The notes beneath the pieces were generated by a model. The model worked only from the letters and a program-made list of their open reading frames with translations. It ran no database searches and was not told the origin of the DNA. The position numbers and the translations under genes were made by a program. Source: Akkermansiaceae bacterium (GTDB lineage Bacteria > Verrucomicrobiota > Verrucomicrobiia > Verrucomicrobiales > Akkermansiaceae). Taken from it: a DNA stretch of 64,000 bases. The stretch covers positions 310,001 to 374,000 of the forward strand of contig CAJJBQ010000002.1 in assembly GCA_905182405.1 (NCBI GenBank). The letters are read 5' to 3'. Positions 55,161 through 63,227 of this stretch are shown here, in pieces; position 1 is the first letter of the stretch; the number at the start of each line of letters is the position of its first letter.

Positions 55161-56870
55161 CTAGGAATTGAAAGCTCCCACCTTCAGATTTGCATGAAAA
55201 TCGAGACCATTCGAAGTAGCTGCAATGTAGCCTGCCCGAATGACAAAATCGCCAAACTTCTCTGCCTCTTCCCGTGTCTTTGCATAATCTTCGATCAAAG
55301 GACCTAAGAGGTTTTTAATCTCATTACGTGGCACTGCTTCACGGTAGAGCTTATTAAGTCGATCACCTGCGTGACCGCCACCAAGGTAGACATTGTATTT
55401 CCCCGGAGACCGACCCACAAACGCAATTTCCGACAGGAAAGGACGACCACAGCCATTCGGGCAACCGGTCATCCGGATGGTGATCGCATCATGACGAAGC
55501 CCCGTCTTCTCAAGAACCTCTTCAAGGTCAGTAATGACACCTGGAAGTCCCCTTTCGGCTTCAGCCAAAGCAAGTCCGCAAGTTGGTAATGCAACACAAG
55601 AAATGGAGTTCAAACGGAGCGCTGACTGTAAGTGACTCTTCAAGAGGCCATATTTATCCAGAAGCGCCTCGATCGCGGGTCGCGCTTTCGGAGAAACTTT
55701 CGCAATGATGAGGTTTTGATTCCCCGTCAAGCGGAAGTCACCCTGATGAATCTCCGCGATTTTCCGGAGGCCCACCCGAGCTTGGTCGCGAACCCGGCCA
55801 CCTTCGATGAAAAGATTGAGATGAAAATCCCCCAAATGATCTTCGACCCATCCAAAGCGGTCGCCATTGTCATCAAACTTGAACTCGCGCTCAGGTTCAA
55901 GATCGTAACCAAGATACTCATTGAGCGTCCCGAGGAACCAAGCCACAGAGCGATCATCGATTGTGTATTTCAAACGCGCGTGCTTCCGATTGGTGCGATC
56001 GCCAAAATCACGTTGCACAAGAAGCACCTTTTCAGAAACATCAAGCACTTGTTCAGGAGTGCAAAAGCCGATTATGTCAGCGAGTCTCGGATAGGTCTTT
56101 TCATCACCATGAGTCATCCCCATGCCACCACCAACGGCGACATTGTAACCAACGATTTTTGCGCCCTCAACGATCGCGACAAAGGAGAGATCGTTTGCGT
56201 GAATGTCGACATCGTTTGACGGAGGAACCGCTACCGCAATCTTGAACTTTCTTGGAAGATAAGTTTTCCCATAAATCGGTTCCACCTCTTCTGCGGTCGT
56301 CTCGACTTTTTCGCCATCGAGCCAAATCTCGTGATAGGCGCCGGTTTGAGGTGTCAGGTGATCGCTGATTTCCTGCGAAATTTTCAGAACATCCGCGTGT
56401 GCCTGACTAAGAAATGGATTCGGGTTGCACATCACATTCCGATTCACATCTCCGCAAGCTGCGATGGTGTCCAGCGCCGCAGCATTGATCTCTTGGATCG
56501 TTTTCTTGAGCTGCGTCTTAATCACACCATGAAGCTGGAAAGCCTGGCGGGTAGTCAGCTTGATCGTGCCGTTCGCGTAATCCGTGGCCAGATTGTCCAT
56601 CTTGATCCATTGCTCCGGAGTCGCTACTCCTCCGGGAACCCGAACACGAATAAGGAAGCTAAATGCCTTTTCAAGTTTGTGTTTGCGACGTCCCGCACGA
56701 ATATCACGATCGTCCTGAAGATAGCACCCGTGGAATTTAAGGAGCTGTTGCTCGTCCTCGGTGAGTCCACCGGTAGAGGTGTCAGCAAGACCCTTCGCAA
56801 GCGTCCCGCGAAGGTAGTTACTGTCGACTTTCATATGCTCGTTATGCGCGAGTTTTTTTTCTTCACTCAT
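55161..56870 (-). CDS. cysI: Sulfite reductase hemoprotein beta-component
   Basis: A 569-residue siroheme/4Fe-4S enzyme that reduces sulfite to sulfide with six electrons. KLTTRQAFQLHGVIK is in the first ferredoxin-like domain. The cluster ligands are in CVALPTCGLALAEAE and TGCPNGCGRPFL, a C-x5-C...C-x3-C set. The C-terminus has YNVYLGGGHAGDRLN. It works with CysJ, encoded 21 bases upstream. Length matches CysI (about 570). Confidence 0.95.
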   Translation of the reverse strand: MSEEKKLAHNEHMKVDSNYLRGTLAKGLADTSTGGLTEDEQQLLKFHGCYLQDDRDIRAGRRKHKLEKAFSFLIRVRVPGGVATPEQWIKMDNLATDYANGTIKLTTRQAFQLHGVIKTQLKKTIQEINAAALDTIAACGDVNRNVMCNPNPFLSQAHADVLKISQEISDHLTPQTGAYHEIWLDGEKVETTAEEVEPIYGKTYLPRKFKIAVAVPPSNDVDIHANDLSFVAIVEGAKIVGYNVAVGGGMGMTHGDEKTYPRLADIIGFCTPEQVLDVSEKVLLVQRDFGDRTNRKHARLKYTIDDRSVAWFLGTLNEYLGYDLEPEREFKFDDNGDRFGWVEDHLGDFHLNLFIEGGRVRDQARVGLRKIAEIHQGDFRLTGNQNLIIAKVSPKARPAIEALLDKYGLLKSHLQSALRLNSISCVALPTCGLALAEAERGLPGVITDLEEVLEKTGLRHDAITIRMTGCPNGCGRPFLSEIAFVGRSPGKYNVYLGGGHAGDRLNKLYREAVPRNEIKNLLGPLIEDYAKTREEAEKFGDFVIRAGYIAATSNGLDFHANLKVGAFNS

Positions 56871-56891
56871 GGAAAAGATAGTTTGGGATTC

Positions 56892-58637
56892 CTAGTAAAC
56901 ATCACGCTGGTAGCGCTTGTCTTTTTTAAGTTGATCGACGTAAGCGGTAGCTTCATCGAGGGGGAGTTTACCGTGCTCGGCAACGATTCCGATCAGGGTC
57001 TCGTGAACATCCTTGGCCATCCGATTTGCATCGCCGCAGACATAGAAATGAGCGCCTTTGTCGAGCCAACTATAAATCTCGCCTGCACTCTTCTTCATCA
57101 CATCTTGAACGTAGACTTTCTCCGGCTGATCACGCGAGAAGGCCACATCAAGTTTGCTGAGCGCGCCCGACTTCAAGTGGTCCTGCCACTCGAGTTGGTA
57201 GAGGAAATCAAAATTGTATTTCTGATCACCAAAGAAGAGCCAACTCTCACCTTTCGCTCCTCTCTCTCCCCGCTCCTCAATAAAAGCGCGGAAGGGGGCG
57301 ACCCCCGTCCCAGGTCCAACCATAATAATTGGGGTATCATCACTTACTGGAAGACGGAAGTTCTTGTTTGAGTGGACGTAGACTTGGACCTGATCGCCAA
57401 CAAGTGCTTCATCCGTGAGGAATGTTGAAGCCACCCCTTTGCGCTCCTTCCCGTAACCATGATAACGAACGGCCGCCACGGTAAGATGCACTTCGCCCGG
57501 ATGGGCCTTCGGGCTGGAAGCGATTGAGTAAAGTCGTGGAGGCATCTTACGGAGGATGCTCACAAATTGCTGTGCCGTGAGTCCAGCTACCGGATGCTCC
57601 TGGAGAAGATCGATCACTTGACGTCCCCAGATCCACCTCACAAATTCAGCCTTCTTTTCGTCGGACAGCAGCGACTCCAAATCCACATTAGCAGCTAATG
57701 CGAGATACTTCTTCACGATCGCCCTTGAGAGTGCGGTGATGTCCAATCTGCTGCGAAGAGCCGCGCCGAAGCTCACCTTTTCTCCGCCTTTAATCTCAAC
57801 TTCCTCGGACTCAGAGAACCCCGTTTGCTTTAAAATATCAGACACGACGTCTTCGGCATTGAGGGGAACTACCGCCAAGGCATCTCCAGCTTCGTAGTCG
57901 AGACCAGAGCCCTCAAGTGACAACTCTACGTGGATAGTTTCCTTCGCTGTCCCCTCACCATTGAGAAGGACGTTCTCGAGAACCTCTGCCGGAAAGTAAT
58001 TCTTTTTGCTGTATTCTACCGAAGGGACGACAGCAGCGGAAGGCGCTGAAGCTACCGAGGAGCCTGCCGCCAACGAATCCAACAAACGGCCAAGCCACGC
58101 AGTGTATGAATCCTCGAAATCGACATCGCAGTCTTCTCTCGCGGTGATTCGCTCCGCGCCAAGAGATTCCAAGCGTGCATCGAAGATTTTCCCAACTTCG
58201 CAATACTTGTCGTAGGAAGTGTCTCCCAGCGCGCAGACCGTGAAGCGGGTCCCTTTGAGATCCGGAGACTCGTTAATAAAAGAATTGTAGAAACCTTCAG
58301 CGGCTTCGGGAGGCTCTCCGTCCCCCCAGGTGCTGATGATTACCGCGAAATTCTCAAATTTCGCGAAATCAGATGGACTTAGATCAGCAAGATTCTTCAT
58401 CACCGCCTTGACTCCTTTCTTCTTGGCGGCTTTGACCGTGCGATCTGCTAGTTCCTCGCAGTTTCCTGACTCAGTTCCATAAACCACCGTGAGATTCGAT
58501 GGCGCTGCTACCAACTCCGGCGAGAACCCAGCAAGAAATCCACTTAACCAAGTGCTCTGTTCAGGCGAAAACCCCGAAACCAGGGCGGACAAGGAGGCGC
58601 TTTGCTCCGACGAAAAGGGTGCGTGTGATGGGATCAT
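56892..58637 (-). CDS. cysJ: Sulfite reductase flavoprotein alpha-component
   Basis: A 581-residue NADPH-FMN-FAD reductase that feeds CysI. An N-terminal ~50-residue leader (SSEQSASLSALVSGFSPEQSTWLSGFLAG) precedes the flavodoxin domain (VVYGTESGNCEELADRT, STWGDGEPPEAAEGFY). Then come the FAD domain (PRLYSIASSPKAHPGEVHL), VASTFL and the NADPH site (IMVGPGTGVAPFRAFIEERG). It ends KDKRYQRDVY, typical for CysJ. It heads the cysJIHK operon; the 168-base divergent region upstream holds tandem 9-mers near its start. Confidence 0.94.
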   Translation of the reverse strand: MIPSHAPFSSEQSASLSALVSGFSPEQSTWLSGFLAGFSPELVAAPSNLTVVYGTESGNCEELADRTVKAAKKKGVKAVMKNLADLSPSDFAKFENFAVIISTWGDGEPPEAAEGFYNSFINESPDLKGTRFTVCALGDTSYDKYCEVGKIFDARLESLGAERITAREDCDVDFEDSYTAWLGRLLDSLAAGSSVASAPSAAVVPSVEYSKKNYFPAEVLENVLLNGEGTAKETIHVELSLEGSGLDYEAGDALAVVPLNAEDVVSDILKQTGFSESEEVEIKGGEKVSFGAALRSRLDITALSRAIVKKYLALAANVDLESLLSDEKKAEFVRWIWGRQVIDLLQEHPVAGLTAQQFVSILRKMPPRLYSIASSPKAHPGEVHLTVAAVRYHGYGKERKGVASTFLTDEALVGDQVQVYVHSNKNFRLPVSDDTPIIMVGPGTGVAPFRAFIEERGERGAKGESWLFFGDQKYNFDFLYQLEWQDHLKSGALSKLDVAFSRDQPEKVYVQDVMKKSAGEIYSWLDKGAHFYVCGDANRMAKDVHETLIGIVAEHGKLPLDEATAYVDQLKKDKRYQRDVY

Positions 58638-58658
58638 CGGTTAAACCTTAGTAGTTTG

Positions 58659-58685
58659 ATCAGCTTTATCAGCTTTAACTGCTTT
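58659..58685. repeat. Tandem 9-base repeats upstream of cysJ
   Basis: Three contiguous 9-mers on the plus strand: ATCAGCTTT, ATCAGCTTT, AACTGCTTT. They start 22 bases before the cysJ start codon and lie in the 168-base divergent region shared with the lipoprotein gene at 58805. They could be operator half-sites on one DNA face or an mRNA leader element. No clear promoter can be fixed around them. Confidence 0.6.
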
Positions 58686-58804
58686 ATAATGCAAGCGTAT
58701 CCCCTTTGATGCAACTATTTTTTGCTTCTAAACAATCATTCTCCCACTAGCTTTTGTTTTCCGGGATTTGACCCTAGAGCAAGCGTAACCCTCATTAAAC
58801 CTCT

Positions 58805-59527
58805 ATGCTTTCGCGCTTTCTCCACTTTCTTTTTGCCATCCCGATTCTATTCCTGACCTCCTGTATCGAAGGAGAAGAAGAAATTTGGATCGACTGGGAC
58901 GCCTCGGGAAAGATTCGAGCCCACTACGAGTTCCCACCAATTCTCAGAGTTAGACTAGGGAACCCTAAGGTCTTCATCATAGCGATCAGAGACCTCGATA
59001 AACGCGAAGAAGGGATCGAGATTCAGGAGCTTTTTTTTGAGCAAGTCGGCTCTAAGCTCGTCTTTCATTTGGAAGCCACCTTTGGTGACGTGACTGAGCT
59101 CCAAAAGATCTTGGAGCGGAACGCCGACATTTTGATCAAAGACACCGGAATGGATCCCGCGCAATCCGAGGCGATTGTCGGATCTATGTCACTCGCAATG
59201 CAAGGACTCAACATTTCTTTCCAGCGCGAAATTCTATTGGACGGAATGTTTCCGGAGCGAGCGATTAAAAACCCACAATACCTGGGGTCATCCAACTTCC
59301 GTTATCAAATCCATCTCCCCTTCCCTGTCAAATCAAGCAATGCCCACGCTGTCACCAATGACGGTAAATCTCTGGAGTGGATCTTCCTGCTGAAGGAGCA
59401 CACCCAAGAGCCACTAGAGATGTCTCTGAATACACGGATCGCCCTCCCATGGTGGATTTGGGCAATAGCGATCATCCTGATCCTCATCGTAACGTGGCTC
59501 ATTTGGAGAAGGTTCTTTCAGCGCTAA
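58805..59527 (+). CDS. Lipoprotein with C-terminal membrane helix, function unknown
   Basis: A 240-residue protein. MLSRFLHFLFAIPILFLTSC is a lipoprotein signal with lipobox LTSC. The mature domain is mixed alpha/beta (EEIWIDWDASGKIRAHYEFPP opening). The C-terminus has a strong membrane helix (LPWWIWAIAIILILIVTWLIW) followed by a basic tail RRFFQR. That would anchor both ends in the inner membrane with the domain outside. I recognise no family. It is divergent from cysJ and converges on the acyltransferase gene. Confidence 0.7.
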   Translation: MLSRFLHFLFAIPILFLTSCIEGEEEIWIDWDASGKIRAHYEFPPILRVRLGNPKVFIIAIRDLDKREEGIEIQELFFEQVGSKLVFHLEATFGDVTELQKILERNADILIKDTGMDPAQSEAIVGSMSLAMQGLNISFQREILLDGMFPERAIKNPQYLGSSNFRYQIHLPFPVKSSNAHAVTNDGKSLEWIFLLKEHTQEPLEMSLNTRIALPWWIWAIAIILILIVTWLIWRRFFQR

Positions 59528-59531
59528 CATG

Positions 59532-60734
59532 CTACCCTTTTTTCGCCCAGGGCCACCGCCCGCGCGCAAATGGCTTCTCGATGATCACGAACAGAAATGC
59601 ACAAAGAGCAATTGCCATGACTGCCATGAGCCCAATCAGAAGGGTGTTTAAGGGCCAGTTCCCCAACTGCACCTTGGTGAAAACGAACGGTCGAAGGAAC
59701 CCGTAAAGCATGAGATTGTGAAAGAGGTAGACGGTGTAGCACATCGCGCCAACCGCAGTGAGCCAGCGATTTCGAAAGATCGCCAAAAGATAATGCCCGC
59801 AAAGAATTGAAAGGAAACACACAAGCAAGGCAAAAGGTTTTAGATTCAGTCCTGGATGCCATTCAATCATCAGAAAAGTCGTCGGCCAGATTATGAGACC
59901 AATCACATCCCAAGCTCGCGATTTCATCCTCGATCGTAAGTCCTCAAATCCCGGAGAGAGAAAGAAATCAGCCACAAGCATTCCGATTAAAAAATACCCC
60001 ATTTGCCCAATAACGGTATGATCCCACATCGAGCTTCCGTGCGCACCTGAAAGGAATTTCGTCAACAGTTCAAACAGTGGAATTCCAAGAAAAAATAAGC
60101 CTCTTCGCAAGAGTGAATTCTTAATTGCAAAGATCCGACAAAGAAACGGAGCGAGTAGATAAAACTGAATTTCGATTTCCAATGTCCATGCGACACTCAA
60201 CAGTGGATTGAGCGCGCCGTCGAAAAAGATGGTATGACTGTAAAGTAAACCAGCGAGATAGTGCGGGATCATCTCTGAAAACGACTTACCCTCCCATAAA
60301 ACCGCTGAAAGGAAAAAAAACGAAAGTGTCAGGAGATAAGGAACTTCAATCCGAATAAGACGCCTTTTAAAATAACTTCGAAGCTCGGGAGCCTCAGAGC
60401 CCGCGAAATGTTGATTTGCAAATGGGATCGCTAAAACCATCCCCGAAATCACGAAAAAAATCTGCACCCCAAACCAACCCTTCGCGATGATAAAGTTAGG
60501 TAGATAGGTCAGAATCGTCCCCCAACTTTCATGGGCAAGAGTTTGGGCATCTACCGGTTCTGCTCCACTTCTAAAGAAAATGTGTGAATGATACAGCACA
60601 ACCAGCACGATGGCTAGGCAACGCAAGCCATCGATTTCAGGGACATATCGACCCGAGGAAGTCTTCCGTTCAAAAGGCTCCAGAATCCGCGAACTCAGTG
60701 AGTGGTCAGGCATCAGCGGAGGTACGCTAGGCAT
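59532..60734 (-). CDS. Acyltransferase 3 family membrane protein
   Basis: A 400-residue polytopic protein of the OafA/NodX acyltransferase family. The N-terminal signature is RYVPEIDGLRCLAIVLVVLYHSHIFF, with the catalytic-type His in LYHSH. FFVISGMVLAIPF and FKRRLIRIEVPYLLTL match the family, followed by about ten hydrophobic helices. It transfers acetyl or other acyl groups to surface polysaccharide or lipid across the inner membrane; the acceptor is unknown. Its 3' end meets the lipoprotein gene within four bases. Confidence 0.87.
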   Translation of the reverse strand: MPSVPPLMPDHSLSSRILEPFERKTSSGRYVPEIDGLRCLAIVLVVLYHSHIFFRSGAEPVDAQTLAHESWGTILTYLPNFIIAKGWFGVQIFFVISGMVLAIPFANQHFAGSEAPELRSYFKRRLIRIEVPYLLTLSFFFLSAVLWEGKSFSEMIPHYLAGLLYSHTIFFDGALNPLLSVAWTLEIEIQFYLLAPFLCRIFAIKNSLLRRGLFFLGIPLFELLTKFLSGAHGSSMWDHTVIGQMGYFLIGMLVADFFLSPGFEDLRSRMKSRAWDVIGLIIWPTTFLMIEWHPGLNLKPFALLVCFLSILCGHYLLAIFRNRWLTAVGAMCYTVYLFHNLMLYGFLRPFVFTKVQLGNWPLNTLLIGLMAVMAIALCAFLFVIIEKPFARGRWPWAKKG

Positions 60735-60782
60735 GAAGACGCGGGACTGACAATAGTCACCCCAAAAAACTCCAATATAAAA

Positions 60783-62015
60783 CTAGCTCGCCGTAGCCAA
60801 CTCCTCATTACTGACAGACATTGCCGCAATAACATAAGCCGAGGGTTTGAAATTCTCGATGATGATCTCGGTACGATCCTCCCAAATCATGCGCACTTCC
60901 TTGATATTGAAATTTGGAGTTTTGTGAGGTGCGAAGAGGATATCGTCATGAGTGCTATTCTCATGAACCTTGAACATATCGGGCACAATATCGCCACCGA
61001 GATGATCGTCTCGTCCAGTAGCGAGATGACAAGTCCCGAGAACCTTCTCATCCTGAATATCTTGGTAGGAAACTGGGAGCACCTGAGTTCCGAAGCCAAG
61101 CTCTCCCAGCGTACCGGTCATCGGGTCGTCCTGAAGACGAGCGTTATGAGCGTCGATCGTCGCCTGACTACCCTCAATGAGCGTCGAGCGAACGACATCA
61201 CGATTTTTAACATCAAGAACTCCAAGCGTTCCATCCTCATACTTCATCGGGAATTTCCCCCTTGCGTCCTGTGGCACAAAATAGACTTCGCCCGCAGGTA
61301 GGTTAGCGATGTCTGGAGCCGAACCCTGACAAAGACCGTGCGATTTTTGAGCCGATTGGCCACCAAGGCCTAACCAAGCCGTTAAAATTTCTCCGTCCTC
61401 TAACTCAAAATCGATTTCCACTTCCTGAGGTTGATCAAGAGCGACCCGCATTTTTTCTGCATCAACAGAAACCTCTTCGTAATTCACTGCGAGTCCCGAG
61501 CCGAGAATGATATCGTTCATTCCATGCATCGTTGCGCCACGGAAATTGAACTCCTTGCACTTAGCAGTCAGAGGTGCGGTTGCTGAAAATGTCGAAATAC
61601 AAAGAATGATGTCGTAGTGAGGGTAAATATCACGATCGAGGGAGAGCTCGGTTCCAGCGACATCATAAACCTCATCCTCGAGATCCAGGTTAGAGCCCTT
61701 GCTGCATTTGTAGGCGAACATTTCCCCACCCGACATTCCAAGTTCTTCCATCACGCCGTCCTTCAGGCCTTGATAGAAATATTGATGCGCAGTGTTCTGC
61801 ACCTTAAAAGCCTCGTTTCCAACAAAAGCAAAATTCTTGATCAACGATTGGGGCTCATCAAAATCCACCAAAACGCAGACCCGGCAGCCGGCCGTTGGTT
61901 TGAAGACTGTATGCAACAGACGCTTAAGATCGAATGAAGGAAAGATTCGCTGGTCTGGGTTTAGCAGGATTTCTTCTCGGAGATAGCTAGGGAGTGAGGC
62001 GATTGATTGGCGCAT
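60783..62015 (-). CDS. M29 aminopeptidase-like protein
   Basis: A 410-residue protein with features of the M29 (aminopeptidase T/PepS) family. The C-terminal half has GELGFGTQVLPVSYQDIQDEKVLGTCHLATGRDDHLGG and ENSTHDDILF, which parallel the metal-binding Glu, His and H-x-D of M29 enzymes. FAFVGNEAFKVQNTAHQYFYQG and SNLDLEDEVYDVAG are in the N-terminal half, with a Rossmann-like DIILCISTFSATAPL strand. Overall similarity is weaker than for typical PepS, so activity is not assured. Only 63 bases separate it from the bifunctional-nuclease-family gene upstream on the same strand. Confidence 0.55.
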   Translation of the reverse strand: MRQSIASLPSYLREEILLNPDQRIFPSFDLKRLLHTVFKPTAGCRVCVLVDFDEPQSLIKNFAFVGNEAFKVQNTAHQYFYQGLKDGVMEELGMSGGEMFAYKCSKGSNLDLEDEVYDVAGTELSLDRDIYPHYDIILCISTFSATAPLTAKCKEFNFRGATMHGMNDIILGSGLAVNYEEVSVDAEKMRVALDQPQEVEIDFELEDGEILTAWLGLGGQSAQKSHGLCQGSAPDIANLPAGEVYFVPQDARGKFPMKYEDGTLGVLDVKNRDVVRSTLIEGSQATIDAHNARLQDDPMTGTLGELGFGTQVLPVSYQDIQDEKVLGTCHLATGRDDHLGGDIVPDMFKVHENSTHDDILFAPHKTPNFNIKEVRMIWEDRTEIIIENFKPSAYVIAAMSVSNEELATAS

Positions 62016-62077
62016 TTCGAGTTGATATTAATCTCCTTCCGCCCCCCCGCAACAAATTCTTTATGCGTCACCGAAAA

Positions 62078-62551
62078 TCATTCTATCTCAAGGCCATAGC
62101 CACCTATCTCACTCGGTTGATTCCGAAGATCGCTTAAGGTCTCACTGACATCTTCCAACCGTTCCCAAACATCCGGAACCACAAAGATAGGCGCTTGCTG
62201 TCGTACTGCCATCGCAATGCAATCACTCGGGCGCGCATCAAGCTCAACAATTTTGCGTTCCATGATCTCATTTTCAGCCTTGATATAGAGTCGAGAGTAA
62301 AACACTTCCCCTTGGACATCGACAATTGTTGTGTGGAGTACTTCGGCGCCGAAAGCCTCCAAGGTCTGCGTAAAAAGATCGTGCGTCAGGGGGCGCGGAG
62401 GCTCCGCCTTGGCTAGGATTGAATTGATCGAGGCCCCTATCGAAGGGTCGATGTAGAAAACAATCACCTTATTTTCATCTCCTAGGAAAACAGCGCAGCC
62501 TGCCTGGGTTGGCAAAAGAGCAATGGGTTCAACTCGGATCAGTTCGTTCAT
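62078..62551 (-). CDS. Bifunctional nuclease family protein (DUF151)
   Basis: About 157 residues from ATG 62551; a TTG at 62560 would add three. DUF151/BFN family: VVFYIDPSIGASINSILAKAEPPRPLTHDLF is the usual hydrolase-type segment, followed by VDVQGEVFYSRLYI and the signature ELDARPSDCIAMAVRQQAPIFV. Plant and bacterial members have been linked to RNase/DNase activity. A palindromic AACAATTGTT at about 62557-62566 overlaps the upstream leader. Confidence 0.82.
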   Translation of the reverse strand: MNELIRVEPIALLPTQAGCAVFLGDENKVIVFYIDPSIGASINSILAKAEPPRPLTHDLFTQTLEAFGAEVLHTTIVDVQGEVFYSRLYIKAENEIMERKIVELDARPSDCIAMAVRQQAPIFVVPDVWERLEDVSETLSDLRNQPSEIGGYGLEIE

Positions 62552-62599
62552 CGTTAACAATTGTTCTGTTTTGGAAGGTCGGTGGCCAGTTTGATTTAA

Positions 62600-63115
62600 T
62601 TAAAATTGACGCTCTTTAAACAAACTGGAATTTTTTACGTATTTTTCTGCCCAGTGTTTGATTTTCTGCTGATCTTTTTGATCAAGCGTTTTTACCACTT
62701 TCGCGGGACTCCCAAGAACAAGAGAGCCCGGCGGAATGATCGTCCCACCAGTAACTAAGGTATTGGCTCCGATAATAGACCGCTCACCGATCACGGCGCC
62801 ATCGAGCAAGCAGGATCCCATTCCCACAAGAACTTCATCCTTAATCGTGCAAGCGTGGATAATTGCCCCGTGACCTACCGTGACAAGCTCACCAACATAG
62901 CAGCCAAAATCGTCCGCAAGATGAACGACGGCATTATCCTGAATATTACTTTTTGGACCGATAACGATCTCGTTAATATCCCCTCGCAACGTTGCGTTAT
63001 ACCAGACACTCGATTCCTCCCCCAGGGTCACACGTCCAATGATGTCGGCACTCGGGGCGACAAATGCCGATTCATCAATATTCGGCCAGATCTCTTGGAA
63101 CGGTTCAATTGCCAT
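62600..63115 (-). CDS. Gamma-class carbonic anhydrase family protein (YrdA-like)
   Basis: A 171-residue left-handed beta-helix trimer-type protein. Hexapeptide repeats run from VAPSADIIGRVTLGEESSVWYNATLRGD to SIIGANTLVTGGTIIPPGSLVLGSPAKVV. The three zinc histidines fit AVVHLADD and GHGAIIHAC. It lacks the acidic loop of Cam, so it is closer to YrdA/CaiE-type members whose carbonic anhydrase activity is uncertain. It is upstream of the DUF151 gene on the same strand and divergent from the membrane protein at 63228. Confidence 0.87.
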   Translation of the reverse strand: MAIEPFQEIWPNIDESAFVAPSADIIGRVTLGEESSVWYNATLRGDINEIVIGPKSNIQDNAVVHLADDFGCYVGELVTVGHGAIIHACTIKDEVLVGMGSCLLDGAVIGERSIIGANTLVTGGTIIPPGSLVLGSPAKVVKTLDQKDQQKIKHWAEKYVKNSSLFKERQF

Positions 63116-63227
63116 GGTGTCACTCTAGGAATCTTGTGCTCTCTTGCAAGTTCATCAACGAAACCGTTGGTAATTTAACAATATTGATCCATCTTCAAAT
63201 TTCTGCGGTGTGCGGAAGAACGCAAAA

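Noticed and set aside
56331..57371. Long plus-strand open frame of 346 codons
   Set aside because: It lies antisense to cysI and cysJ, which match their families end to end; the frame has no recognisable motif.
60702..61301. 199-codon plus-strand frame
   Set aside because: Antisense to the acyltransferase start and to the M29-like gene; no motifs.
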